Assembly (NCBI RefSeq): GCF_015694725.1
Contig: NZ_JADQDQ010000003.1
Coordinates: 496,001 to 560,000 of the forward strand
Source of the DNA: Hymenobacter jeongseonensis
GTDB lineage: Bacteria > Bacteroidota > Bacteroidia > Cytophagales > Hymenobacteraceae
Length of the DNA: 64,000 bases
Direction: 5' to 3'
Both the position numbers and the translations under genes were made by a program. Below, piece by piece: positions 8,733-18,181 of the stretch (within the stretch, counting starts at the first letter, position 1; the number at the start of each line of letters is the position of its first letter). The notes under the pieces were generated by a model. That model made no database searches. It worked only from the letters and a program-made list of their open reading frames with translations, and had not been told where the DNA came from.

Positions 8733-10130
8733 TTAAATGGCCGTATTCGGGTCGAACTGCTCCAGGTAATCGGCCACTTTGCGCACGAACATGCCGCCGA
8801 GCGAGCCATCTACCACGCGGTGGTCGTAGCTGTGGGAGAGGAACATAAACTGGCGCACGCCGATGAGGTCGCCCTGCGGCGTTTCAATCACGGCGGGCTT
8901 CTTCTTGATGGCGCCTACGGCCATGATGGCCACTTGCGGCTGCATGATGATGGGCGTGCCCATCACGTTGCCGAACGAACCCACGTTGCTCAGCGTGTAG
9001 GTGCCGCCTTCGAGGTCGGCGGGGGTGAGCTTGTTGGCACGGGCCCGGTTGGCCAGGTCGTTCATCTTTTTGCTCAGGCCATTCAGGTTCAGCTGGTCGG
9101 CGTTGTGAATCACCGGCACAATGAGGTTGCCGCTGGGCAGGGCCACGGCCACGCCGATGTTGATGTCGCGCTTCTTGATGATGTAGTCGCCGTCAATCGA
9201 CACGTTAATCATCGGGTAGTCCTGAATGGCGCGGGCCACGGCCTGGATGAAGATGGGCGTGAAGGTGAGGTTTTCGCCCTCGCGCTTCTTGTAGGCATCC
9301 TTGTGCTTGTTGCGCCAGTTCACGAGGTTCGTCACGTCGGCTTCCACGAAGCTGGTGACGTGCGGCGAAATGCGCTTCGAGTCCACCATGCGCTGCGCAA
9401 TCATCTTGCGCATGCGGTCCATCTCAATCAGCTCTTGGCCGCCGCTGACACTGGGCATGGCTTTGGTGCTGGGAGCCGATGCAGCGGGTGTAGCAGCCGG
9501 GGCCGGAGTGGTAGCTGACTGGGGATGTGCCTGGGCAACCGGCGCAGGAGCCGTCGCAACAGCCGCGGGAGCCGCACTGGGGGTCAGGGGCTGTTTGCCG
9601 CTGGCTACGTAGTCCAGAATATCTTTTTTGGTTACTCGGCCTTCTTTGCCTGTGCCGGGCAGGTACTCTAGGTCGGTCATGCTCACGCCCTCTTCGCGGG
9701 CAATGCTGAGCACCAGCGGCGAAAGAAAGCGGCCGGGCTGGTGCACTGCCGCCTGCTGGCTGGCTTGTGGGTCGTGGGGCTCGGGCAGGTAGGGCACAGC
9801 AGCTGCGGGACTGCCGTTGCTAGAGGGTGCAGCTGCCGCTTGCGGCGCGGTGGGGGCACTGGCCGGGGCGGCGGCAACTGCCGCGGCAGCATCAGTTTCC
9901 ATAATGGCGATGGGCGCACCCACGGCCACGACCTGGCCTTCCTGCACCAAAATCTCCTGCAACACGCCCGCGTAAATGGCGGGAACTTCGGTATCAACTT
10001 TGTCAGTGGCTACTTCCAGCACTGATTCGTCCTGCTCAATGGAGTCGCCAACTTGCTTGAGCCATTTCAGGACGGTGCCTTCCATGATGCTTTCGCCCAT
10101 TTTGGGCATCGTCATTTCCACTCGTGCCAT
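8733..10130 (-). CDS. Dihydrolipoamide acyltransferase (E2) of a 2-oxoacid dehydrogenase complex
   Basis: E2 is the core of the pyruvate, 2-oxoglutarate or branched-chain 2-oxoacid complexes and moves acyl groups from lipoate to CoA. The 465-aa protein has one lipoyl domain with the modified Lys in ATDKVDTE (K44), an Ala/Pro-rich linker, an E3/E1-binding domain (PLVLSIAREEGVSMTDL ... GRVTKKDILDYV), a second Ala/Pro linker and the catalytic domain ending in SYDHRVVDGSLGG with the catalytic His. A single lipoyl domain suggests the branched-chain or 2-oxoglutarate type rather than the two-domain pyruvate E2. No E1 or E3 gene is adjacent. Confidence 0.9.
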   Translation of the reverse strand: MARVEMTMPKMGESIMEGTVLKWLKQVGDSIEQDESVLEVATDKVDTEVPAIYAGVLQEILVQEGQVVAVGAPIAIMETDAAAAVAAAPASAPTAPQAAAAPSSNGSPAAAVPYLPEPHDPQASQQAAVHQPGRFLSPLVLSIAREEGVSMTDLEYLPGTGKEGRVTKKDILDYVASGKQPLTPSAAPAAVATAPAPVAQAHPQSATTPAPAATPAASAPSTKAMPSVSGGQELIEMDRMRKMIAQRMVDSKRISPHVTSFVEADVTNLVNWRNKHKDAYKKREGENLTFTPIFIQAVARAIQDYPMINVSIDGDYIIKKRDINIGVAVALPSGNLIVPVIHNADQLNLNGLSKKMNDLANRARANKLTPADLEGGTYTLSNVGSFGNVMGTPIIMQPQVAIMAVGAIKKKPAVIETPQGDLIGVRQFMFLSHSYDHRVVDGSLGGMFVRKVADYLEQFDPNTAI

Positions 10131-10169
10131 ATTAGGAGGGGTATTTTGGGAATTAAGGTGGGATGGGAA

Positions 10170-10177
10170 TTTGGTGG
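10170..10177 (-). promoter_or_regulatory. Candidate -7 box for E2 gene (TACCTTTG on minus strand)
   Basis: Exact TAnnTTTG match, 40 bp upstream of the E2 start codon. Confidence 0.5.
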
Positions 10178-10240
10178 GACAAAGGTAGCCAGAAAGCTGA
10201 ACGCCCCCGGCGCAAAGCGGCGGGGGCGTTTAAATCAATA

Positions 10241-10633
10241 TCAAGGATTCAGCACGTCGCTGGTGGTGCGGTGGAAATGTTTGCGCTTCAGCTTGCGCCG
10301 AATGGCCGGTGGTATGGACTCGCCATTGTTGTAGCGCCGAATGATAGCCGCCTCGTTTTCGGTGCTGTAGTCACTGGCCTTCAATGTGCCCGCAATCGTA
10401 AATGCGGTGCTGGCCAAGGCGTCCTGTCGGGCCTCCTGGGCCGTGCGGGGCCTGCCAACACGCTCGGCATAAAGTGCCTTTACTGCCGAACTATCCCTGA
10501 TTGATTGTAGGCCCTGGCCACTAGCGCGCTTCTCGCGAAACAGCTTGTGCACGGCAAAAACAGTATCGAGCCCCTGGCTAAAGGCTGGCATAGCTCCACT
10601 TAGCAGGAGGCTTAGCAAGACGTATTTTATCAT
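10241..10633 (-). CDS. Small exported protein of unknown function
   Basis: A 130-aa protein with a Sec signal peptide (MIKYVLLSLLLSGAMPAFSQ, cleavage likely after FSQ). The mature part is helical and basic, with a C-terminal RRKLKRKHFHR run. No family recognised. The ATG at 10633 gives the cleanest signal peptide; the frame extends ten codons further. It follows the lipoprotein gene on the same strand with a 47-bp gap. Confidence 0.55.
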   Translation of the reverse strand: MIKYVLLSLLLSGAMPAFSQGLDTVFAVHKLFREKRASGQGLQSIRDSSAVKALYAERVGRPRTAQEARQDALASTAFTIAGTLKASDYSTENEAAIIRRYNNGESIPPAIRRKLKRKHFHRTTSDVLNP

Positions 10634-10680
10634 GTTGCAGCAGTTTTCTAGTAGAGTCGGCAATGATAATGTCGCCCGTA

Positions 10681-11037
10681 CTACTCCACTGTGATAACCG
10701 GCAGCCCTTCCTCTGTTAAATCGCCGCCCGTAGTGGCCGCTTCCTGCCGAAACTTAGAGAAGCAAATAGTACGGTTCGAAGCAAAGCGGTTGGTGGGGTC
10801 GCTGATGATGACAACGTGCTCAAAAGTGCCAAACTCCTTCCCCTCGTACATCAGGCGTTGCTTAATGCCCAAATCCGGCTTGTTCACCACGTTCACATAG
10901 ATGGACCGGCCCACCGCTTTAGGCCCCGGCTTGGCATAGAGCACCGTGGTTTCGATGCTGCCGTTGCATTCATCGGCGCAGCTGCCTAGCAACACACCGA
11001 TTCCTAGGAAAATGACGGATTGGAATACTCTCTTCAT
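10681..11037 (-). CDS. Small lipoprotein of unknown function
   Basis: A 118-aa protein with a lipoprotein signal (MKRVFQSVIFLGIGVLLGSC, lipobox LGSC). The rest is soluble and beta-rich (VGRSIYVNVVNKPDLG, EFGTFEHVVIISD). I do not recognise a family. It probably sits on the periplasmic side of the inner or outer membrane and may be co-transcribed with the exported protein downstream. Confidence 0.55.
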   Translation of the reverse strand: MKRVFQSVIFLGIGVLLGSCADECNGSIETTVLYAKPGPKAVGRSIYVNVVNKPDLGIKQRLMYEGKEFGTFEHVVIISDPTNRFASNRTICFSKFRQEAATTGGDLTEEGLPVITVE

Positions 11038-11058
11038 TGCGATAATGAAAAACTGTAA

Positions 11059-11096
11059 ACAGCAGCGCCTAACCATTTTGGGTTAGGCGCTGCTGT
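11059..11096 (-). terminator. Intrinsic terminator after accC
   Basis: A perfect 16-bp stem (ACAGCAGCGCCTAACC / GGTTAGGCGCTGCTGT) with a 6-nt loop, 19 bp past the accC stop on the minus strand. A T-rich stretch (TTTACAGTTTTT) follows on the minus strand. Confidence 0.85.
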
Positions 11097-11114
11097 CAAA
11101 TAGTAGATTAAAGT

Positions 11115-12461
<1,347 letters not shown>

Positions 12462-12488
12462 TGGGTGGGATAGTCAGGAATAAAAAAA

Positions 12489-12577
12489 CTGTCATCCTGA
12501 GCGGAGCGAAGGACCTTATCAAGTCAGAACAGGTCGTTCCAGCGTGATAAGGTCCTTCGCTCCGCTCAGGATGACAG
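12489..12577. repeat. Palindromic intergenic repeat, family A variant, copy 2
   Basis: Arms of about 32 bp (CTGTCATCCTGAGCGGAGCG and onward) pair perfectly. The sequence differs from the other copies at several arm positions, but with matching changes in both arms. It fills nearly the whole accB-accC gap. Confidence 0.9.
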
Positions 12578-12586
12578 ACGTATTAA

Positions 12587-13084
12587 CTACTCAATCAAAA
12601 ACAACGGCTGGTCGTACTCCACGGGAGTCGCATTCTCTACCATTGCCTTCACGATGCGGCCGCTTTCCTCCGCTTCAATTTCGTTGAACAGCTTCATAGC
12701 TTCGATGATGCAGATAACCTGACCTTTCTCTACCATGTCGCCTACTTGCACGAAAGCCGGAGCATCCGGGCCGCTGCTGCGGTAGAACGTGCCAATCATT
12801 GGGGCCTTCAGGGCGCGGTGGTTGGCTACGGGAGCCTCGGCAGGAGCAGCCGTGGCGGGTGCGGCGGGCGCAGGGGCCGCGGCGGCAGCTGGTGCGGGGG
12901 CGTGGTTTTGGGCCGGCGCCGCCATGCTTACTACGTGCTTGGTGTTGGGGTCACGCTGCACCGAAATCTTAAATTCTTCGGTTTCAATGTTAACCTTGTT
13001 GAGGCCCGACTTGGCAATAAAATCGAGCAGCTCCTGTAATTCTTTGGCTTTCATGGCAGCGTCCTTTTTGGGCGAATTTGACAT
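12587..13084 (-). CDS. accB: Acetyl-CoA carboxylase biotin carboxyl carrier protein
   Basis: Carries the biotin that is carboxylated by AccC and used by the carboxyltransferase. 165 aa: N-terminal KAKELQELLDFIAKSG helix, an Ala/Pro-rich linker, and the biotinyl domain with EAMKLFNEIEAEESG, the Lys being the biotin site. The ATG at 13084 (MSNSPKK) is preferred over a TTG two codons upstream. Confidence 0.95.
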   Translation of the reverse strand: MSNSPKKDAAMKAKELQELLDFIAKSGLNKVNIETEEFKISVQRDPNTKHVVSMAAPAQNHAPAPAAAAAPAPAAPATAAPAEAPVANHRALKAPMIGTFYRSSGPDAPAFVQVGDMVEKGQVICIIEAMKLFNEIEAEESGRIVKAMVENATPVEYDQPLFLIE

Positions 13085-13137
13085 ATTCAATAAGCGGCTG
13101 GTTGTGGGCTATTAGCTAGTAACTAACGCCTTAGGAT

Positions 13138-13701
13138 TTACTTCACGCGCTCAACGTAGCTATAGTCGCTGGTCTTGATGCGGATTTTGGTATCTACATC
13201 AACAAACAGTGGCACCTGAATCCGGGCGCCGGTTTCTACCGTGGCGGGCTTTAGCGTGTTGGTAGCGGTGTCACCCCGCAGGCCGGGCTCGGTGTAGGTC
13301 ACCACGAGGTCCACGGTGGTGGGCAGTTCGGCGGTGAGGGGTTGCTCGGTTTCGGCGTGGAACAGGATGGTAACCTCCTGGCCTTCCTTCATGATGTCGG
13401 CGAAAGGCACCAGGGCTTCGGGCAACACCACTTGTTCGAAGGTCGAGTTGTCCATGAAGTTGTAGCCGTAATCGTCTTTGTAGAGGAACTGGTGGGGGCG
13501 TTGCTCCACGCGGGCCGTTTCCACCTTCACGCCAGCGTTGAAGGTGTTGTCGATGGTGCGGCCGGTTTTGATGTTGCGCATTTTGGTGCGCACAAAAGCG
13601 GGGCCTTTGCCGGGCTTCACATGCTGAAACTCGGTGATGACGTGCAGCTCGTTGTTGTAATTGAGAACGAGGCCATTGCGGAAGTCGGCGGTACTTGCCA
13701 T
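13138..13701 (-). CDS. efp: Translation elongation factor P
   Basis: EF-P relieves ribosome stalling at consecutive prolines. 187 aa with the three beta-barrel domains; starts MASTADFRNGLVLNYNNELH, has the tip loop PGKGPAFVRT with the conserved Lys near residue 32-34, and ends with the domain III signature TKIRIKTSDYSYVERVK. It lies upstream of accB with a 53-bp gap, the common Bacteroidota order. Confidence 0.97.
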   Translation of the reverse strand: MASTADFRNGLVLNYNNELHVITEFQHVKPGKGPAFVRTKMRNIKTGRTIDNTFNAGVKVETARVEQRPHQFLYKDDYGYNFMDNSTFEQVVLPEALVPFADIMKEGQEVTILFHAETEQPLTAELPTTVDLVVTYTEPGLRGDTATNTLKPATVETGARIQVPLFVDVDTKIRIKTSDYSYVERVK

Positions 13702-13815
13702 GGTAATTAGGATTTAGCGGTTGACGGTTAAAATCGAACGCCTAATTGGCGTATCAATCAACGTTAAACTGCCCGTTGGGTGGGAAAATTCGTGAAAAAA
13801 GTGCGGCGGCTGCGC

Positions 13816-14811
13816 TTATTTGGGGTCGTAGGCCCATTTCAGGTAAATGGACCCCCACGTGAAGCCGCCCCCGAAAGCGGCCAGCACCAGGTTGTCGCCC
13901 TTGCGCAGCTGGCTTTCGTAGTCGGCCAGGCACAGCGGAATGGTGGCGTTTGTGGTGTTGCCGTAGCGGTGAATGTTGAGCATCACCTTCTCGGGGCCCA
14001 CGCCCATGCGGTTCGCGGTAGCGTCGATGATGCGCTTGTTGGCTTGGTGCGGCACCAGCCACGCCACGTCGTCGTTGCTGAGGTGGTTGCGCTCCATCAC
14101 CTGGGCGGCCACGTCGGCCATGCTCTTCACGGCAAACTTGAACACCGTGGCGCCTTCCTGGTAGATGTAGTGCTCCTTGTTATCCACGGTTTCGTGGGAC
14201 GGTGGGCGGCGGCTGCCGCCGGCTTTCTGGTGCAGGTAAGCTTCGCCGCTGCCATCGGTACGCAGCACGTGGTCGAGCAGGCCGAAGCCTTCGGAGTTGG
14301 GCTCTAGCAGGACGGCGGCGGCACCGTCGCCAAAGAGAATGCAGTTGGCGCGGTCGGTGTAGTCCACGATGGACGACATCTTGTCGGCGCCCACCACTAT
14401 CACCTTCTTATACGTGCCGGCCTGAATGAACTGCGCGCCCGTGGCCAGCGAAAACAGAAAGCTGGAACACGCCGCGTTCACGTCGTAGCTGAACGCCTTG
14501 GTAATGCCCACGCCGTTGGAAATGATGTTGGCCGTGGCCGGAAACAGCACGTCGGGCGTGGTGGTAGCACAAATCAGCAGGTCAATGTCCTCGGGATTGG
14601 TGCCGGTTTTTTCCAGAAGCTGCCGTACCGCTTTAATACCCATTACGGAAGCCCCCTGGTTTTCTCCTTTTAGGATGCGCCGCTCCTTGATGCCGGTCCG
14701 GGACAAAATCCACTCATCGGTGGTTTCTACCAGTTTTTCAAGCTCGGCATTGGTAAGCACATATTCGGGCACGTAAGCACCCACGCCGGTGATGGCAGCA
14801 GTAATCTTCAT
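13816..14811 (-). CDS. fabH: Beta-ketoacyl-ACP synthase III
   Basis: Starts fatty acid elongation by condensing acyl-CoA with malonyl-ACP. 331 aa; active-site Cys in [11 protein letters not shown], His in [11 protein letters not shown] and Asn in the segment [12 protein letters not shown], the standard Cys-His-Asn triad, and a C-terminal [17 protein letters not shown] terminator precedes the gene and an exact -7 box overlaps its start region, so it seems to have its own promoter rather than depending on plsX. Confidence 0.97.
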   Translation of the reverse strand: MKITAAITGVGAYVPEYVLTNAELEKLVETTDEWILSRTGIKERRILKGENQGASVMGIKAVRQLLEKTGTNPEDIDLLICATTTPDVLFPATANIISNGVGITKAFSYDVNAACSSFLFSLATGAQFIQAGTYKKVIVVGADKMSSIVDYTDRANCILFGDGAAAVLLEPNSEGFGLLDHVLRTDGSGEAYLHQKAGGSRRPPSHETVDNKEHYIYQEGATVFKFAVKSMADVAAQVMERNHLSNDDVAWLVPHQANKRIIDATANRMGVGPEKVMLNIHRYGNTTNATIPLCLADYESQLRKGDNLVLAAFGGGFTWGSIYLKWAYDPK

Positions 14812-14816
14812 ATGGG

Positions 14817-14824
14817 CAAAAGTA
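14817..14824 (-). promoter_or_regulatory. Candidate -7 box for fabH (TACTTTTG on minus strand)
   Basis: Exact TAnnTTTG match ending only 5 bp before the fabH ATG. If used, transcription would begin at or next to the start codon and give a leaderless or nearly leaderless mRNA. Confidence 0.4.
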
Positions 14825-14912
14825 GGCGGGGCAAGCGAGAAATGGGCAAAGCAGAATAAAAAAGCGCTACCATAACGCCCATTATGCCCTGGAGAGTGAC
14901 GAAAGCAATTGT

Positions 14913-14937
14913 AAAAAAAATCCGGCCGGAGCCGGAA
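14913..14937 (-). terminator. Intrinsic terminator after plsX
   Basis: On the minus strand a TCCGGC-TCCG-GCCGGA stem-loop is followed by eight T. A second small hairpin (CCCGCTTCGAGCGGG region, about 14945-14960) lies between it and the plsX stop. Confidence 0.75.
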
Positions 14938-14961
14938 GTTTTCCCCCGCTCGAAGCGGGTG

Positions 14962-15903
14962 TTAGGACTTAAAAGTAGCCTTTATTTGGTCCACAATTCC
15001 GGACTCGGCCATATTGAAGCCTTGCACCAGCATGTTGCAGATGGCCAACGGCGTGCTACGGCCGTGGCCGATAATGGCATTGTCGTTAATGCCCAGGATG
15101 GGGGAGCCCCCCACGGCTTCGTAGTTGAACTTGTCGAAAAACGGGTCGTGAATGTTCTTCTCCTCCATCATCTCATAAATGGACTCGGCCATTTTCAACA
15201 AGATGTTGCCGGTGAAGCCATCGCAGACCACCACATCGGCCTTTTCGTTGAACATGTCGCGGCCTTCGATATTGCCCACGAAATGGATGTGCGGGTTGGC
15301 CTTCAGCAACTGGTGCGCGGCTTGGGTATTGGGCGTGCCCTTGCCTTCTTCCTCGCCCAGGTTCACCAGGCCCACTTTGGGCTTGTCGATGCCCAACACG
15401 TACTGCGCGTAGAGCGAACCCAACTCGCCGAACTGCTCCAGCATTTCAGGCTTGCATTCCGCATTGGCACCTACGTCGAGCAGGATGCCAAATTTGTCGT
15501 GCTTTTTAGGGACGAAGTTGGCAATAGCGGGGCGGATTACGCCGGGCACTGCCTTCACCGTGAACATGGCGCCCACGAGCATGGCGCCCGTGTTGCCGGC
15601 CGAGCAAAAGGCCTCGACTTCGCCGGTAAGGAGCAATTTATAGCCGATGGCGATGCTGGAATCCTGCTTTTGCTGGAAGGCTTTGGCGGGGTGCTCGGCC
15701 ATTTCGATGACCTGCGAGGCCGGAACAAATTCGAGGGCAGCACCCGCAGGGCCAGCGGCATCAAGCAGGGGTCGCACGGCGTCTTCCTGGCCAATCAGGA
15801 CGATGGTGGCCCGGCCGGCGAGTTGTTCGGCGGCCAACAGGGCACCCGCCACGGCGGCTTGGGGGGCGAAATCGCCGCCCATTGCGTCGAGGGCTATTTT
15901 CAT
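14962..15903 (-). CDS. plsX: Phosphate acyltransferase PlsX
   Basis: Converts acyl-ACP to acyl-phosphate for membrane lipid synthesis. 313 aa; starts MKIALDAMGGDFAPQAAVAG, includes FCSAGNTGAMLVGAMF and the late VVCDGFTGNILLKMAESIYE, both hallmark segments. Follows rpmF on the minus strand, the classical rpmF-plsX-fabH order. Confidence 0.97.
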   Translation of the reverse strand: MKIALDAMGGDFAPQAAVAGALLAAEQLAGRATIVLIGQEDAVRPLLDAAGPAGAALEFVPASQVIEMAEHPAKAFQQKQDSSIAIGYKLLLTGEVEAFCSAGNTGAMLVGAMFTVKAVPGVIRPAIANFVPKKHDKFGILLDVGANAECKPEMLEQFGELGSLYAQYVLGIDKPKVGLVNLGEEEGKGTPNTQAAHQLLKANPHIHFVGNIEGRDMFNEKADVVVCDGFTGNILLKMAESIYEMMEEKNIHDPFFDKFNYEAVGGSPILGINDNAIIGHGRSTPLAICNMLVQGFNMAESGIVDQIKATFKS

Positions 15904-16018
15904 GTAAAAGGTGTTTGGGGAGGTCAGGGTGAGGGGTGGTAACCAAAAGTCCGGCCCCGCAGGCTTACAAAAGCGCGAAGCCGGACCGTAAGGTACCGCG
16001 AATTAACAACCTGACGCG

Positions 16019-16249
16019 CTATTCGTCGTCGCCGGTAGCATCGGCAGCGGGCGCAGAGCTCACCTTCGAGTAGTTTTTGATGGCCAGCTGGCCGTTGTGG
16101 TACAGGTCGCCATCCACTACGTAGGCCTTGTGGCGCAGGTGCAGCTCGCCCGTGTTGGGGCACAAGGTAACGGCCTTCGGGGTAAGCTTGTAGTGCGTGC
16201 GACGCTTATCGCGAACGGAGGAAGAGGTGCGGCGCTTAGGATGAGCCAT
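16019..16249 (-). CDS. rpmF: Ribosomal protein bL32
   Basis: 76 aa, starting MAHPKRRTSSSVRDKRRTHY, the standard L32 N terminus. Only one Cys (VTLCPNTGE) is present, so the zinc-free form typical of Bacteroidota. The C-terminal tail is acidic (DATGDDE). It lies between the DUF177 gene and plsX. Confidence 0.95.
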   Translation of the reverse strand: MAHPKRRTSSSVRDKRRTHYKLTPKAVTLCPNTGELHLRHKAYVVDGDLYHNGQLAIKNYSKVSSAPAADATGDDE

Positions 16250-16309
16250 GGTTTTGTTGAATTAGGGAATTTGAAGTTTCAGTAAACGAGTAAGGGCGAC
16301 TCGGGGCGC

Positions 16310-16843
16310 TTAGTTCAGGTTGCGCAGGGCGGCCCAACGCGGGTCGGCCGGCTCGTCGTCATCAGGCGCATCATCGGCAGGACGGGTGCTGAAAATGAGC
16401 TTGGTGGGAGCGTCAGGGTTTTCATCGGCTTCGTTCTGGAAGCGCGGATGCAGCTTCTTCATGGGCAGCGCCAGGCCGATGTAATCGTACAGGTGCTGCG
16501 CCAAGGGCAGGGACTGGGTTTCGGGCGTGATTTGCAGCACGTTGTCGTCCAGTTCCTTGTTCTCGTCGCCGAAACGCACCAAGAGCTGCTCGTCAATGTC
16601 CATCGGCTGGTCGAACTCGTCCAAACTGCGGTCGCAGGTCAGGCGCACGGTGCCAGTGATGTGGAAATTGAGGGTAAGCAGCCGCTCGGTTTTAATGAGC
16701 TCCACGTCGGCGTGCAGATTGCCTTGTTCCACCAAAGGCTGGTCGAATAAGGCAAAAAAGTCGGGACCCAACTCGTACTCAAAATGGTGCGTTTTCAGCG
16801 CCAGCTTGGCTAGGTTGATGTCGTATTGGCTTTCTTTTTTCAC
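16310..16843 (-). CDS. DUF177/YceD family protein
   Basis: YceD-like proteins are encoded next to rpmF in many bacteria and are thought to help 23S rRNA or ribosome biogenesis. The frame is open far upstream, but the recognisable protein begins KKESQYDINLAKLALKTHHF; the codon just before it is GTG, and an exact -7 box lies 21 bp further up. I therefore set a GTG start, giving 177 aa, normal for the phylum. One conserved Cys remains (RLTCDRSLDEF). The tail is acidic and low in complexity. Confidence 0.85.
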   Translation of the reverse strand: MKKESQYDINLAKLALKTHHFEYELGPDFFALFDQPLVEQGNLHADVELIKTERLLTLNFHITGTVRLTCDRSLDEFDQPMDIDEQLLVRFGDENKELDDNVLQITPETQSLPLAQHLYDYIGLALPMKKLHPRFQNEADENPDAPTKLIFSTRPADDAPDDDEPADPRWAALRNLN

Positions 16844-16864
16844 GGTCGGCTTGATAGCAGGGGG

Positions 16865-16872
16865 CAAAAGTA
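16865..16872 (-). promoter_or_regulatory. Candidate -7 box for DUF177-rpmF-plsX (TACTTTTG on minus strand)
   Basis: Exact TAnnTTTG match 21 bp upstream of the proposed GTG start; it rules out the long upstream extension of the frame and would drive DUF177, rpmF and plsX. Confidence 0.55.
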
Positions 16873-17034
16873 GTGAAAATCCGGCTTTTTGCCAAAAGAT
16901 AAGCCCAACTTTCTTAGCGTTTTCAGCCGCAAACGGCTGGTTTTTACGCCGAAGGTCAGTCCTGCTCTGGCAAATTGCACGGACCCCTATACGTTGCGCG
17001 CCCCGTAATGGTGCCCGAATTGGTGGTGCAACTC

Positions 17035-18066
17035 CTAGCGAGCCGAGCGCGGCTGGGCATCTTCCCACCGCTGCTTCCACACTTCACAAGCCAAGTAAAC
17101 AGCGGCCCGGAATGACGATTCATTGGCCTTGAACTGCCCCGCCAGGCCATACGCCGTGCCGTGGTCGGGGGAGGTGCGCACCACCGGCAGGCCGGCGGTA
17201 AAATTTACACCCTGCTCAAAAGCCATCAGCTTAAACGGAATCAGGCCTTGGTCGTGGTACAGCGCCAGGGTGGCATCGAACTGCCGGAACTGCTGGGTGC
17301 CGAAATAGCCATCGGCCGGGAAAGGCCCGAACACCAACTGCCCATCCTGCGCAAACTGCTGGATTATGGGTGTTACAATATCACCTTCCTCGCTGCCCAG
17401 CAGGCCGTTTTCACCCGCGTGGGGGTTCAGACCCAACACCGCAATGCGCGGCCGCAGGATGCCGAAATCCTGCTTCAAGGACTTGAGCAGTAGCGTGATT
17501 TTGGTGCGCAGCAACTCGGCGGTGAGGCGGGCGGGCACGTCCTTGAGCGGGATGTGGCCCGTGACGGTGGCAATGCGCAAGCCGCTTTCGTCCACCAGAA
17601 ACATCAGGCTTTCGGGTACCCCGAAATAGCTGGTCAGGAACTCGGTGTGGCCGGGGAAACGGAAGTCGTCGGCCTGGGTATTGTCCTTGCTGATTGGAGC
17701 CGTGACAATGGCGTCCAGCTTACCGGCCTTCAGGTCGCGGCTGGCGGCCAGCAGGCTTTCGCGGGCAGCTTGGCCGGTTGCGGCCGAAGGTTGCCCGGGC
17801 GCCAGCACAAAGTCTTCCTCCCAGCAGGTTACGGCGTTGAGCCGGCCGGGCGCGATATCCGCCGCGTCGCGCAACTGGCGGAACATGAGCGGCTCGGCAT
17901 CAGGCGCCACCGGAAAATCGTGGAACAGGTCCGTTGCCGTGCCGTAGACAACCGGGGTGCAAATTTTGAGGAGCCGCTCGTCGAGCAGCGTTTTGTAAAT
18001 GACTTCGGGGCCGATGCCGGCGAGGTCGCCCACGGAAAAGCCGAGGCGGGGAAGGTTTTGGGGCAT
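17035..18066 (-). CDS. pdxA: 4-hydroxythreonine-4-phosphate dehydrogenase
   Basis: PdxA oxidises 4-phosphohydroxy-L-threonine in pyridoxal phosphate synthesis. 343 aa; PRLGFSVGDLAGIGPEVIYK at the N terminus, DAIVTAPISKDNTQ, FPGHTEFL with a metal-binding His, ALYHDQGLIPFKL and the late RTSPDHGTAYGLAG. The frame extends into the palindromic repeat upstream (adding MLRCALHDVPLIA), which is not homologous; the ATG at 18066 is the real start. Confidence 0.95.
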   Translation of the reverse strand: MPQNLPRLGFSVGDLAGIGPEVIYKTLLDERLLKICTPVVYGTATDLFHDFPVAPDAEPLMFRQLRDAADIAPGRLNAVTCWEEDFVLAPGQPSAATGQAARESLLAASRDLKAGKLDAIVTAPISKDNTQADDFRFPGHTEFLTSYFGVPESLMFLVDESGLRIATVTGHIPLKDVPARLTAELLRTKITLLLKSLKQDFGILRPRIAVLGLNPHAGENGLLGSEEGDIVTPIIQQFAQDGQLVFGPFPADGYFGTQQFRQFDATLALYHDQGLIPFKLMAFEQGVNFTAGLPVVRTSPDHGTAYGLAGQFKANESSFRAAVYLACEVWKQRWEDAQPRSAR

Positions 18067-18082
18067 TGCTATCAGAGGAACG

Positions 18083-18177
18083 TCATGCAGAGCGCAGCGA
18101 AGCATCTCGCGTGCTATTATGTCTCAATCGATTGGGTTATTAGTGGCATGCGAGATGCTCCGCTGCGCTCTGCATGA
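18083..18177. repeat. Palindromic intergenic repeat, family A, copy 3
   Basis: Arms TCATGCAGAGCGCAGCGAAG... pair with two mismatches around a centre containing AATCGATT. It fills the gap between the aminopeptidase stop and the pdxA start. Confidence 0.9.
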
Positions 18178-18181
18178 AGGG

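Noticed and set aside
14884..15942. 352-codon open frame on the plus strand over plsX
   Set aside because: Antisense of plsX with His/Val-rich composition typical of such frames; plsX is unambiguous.
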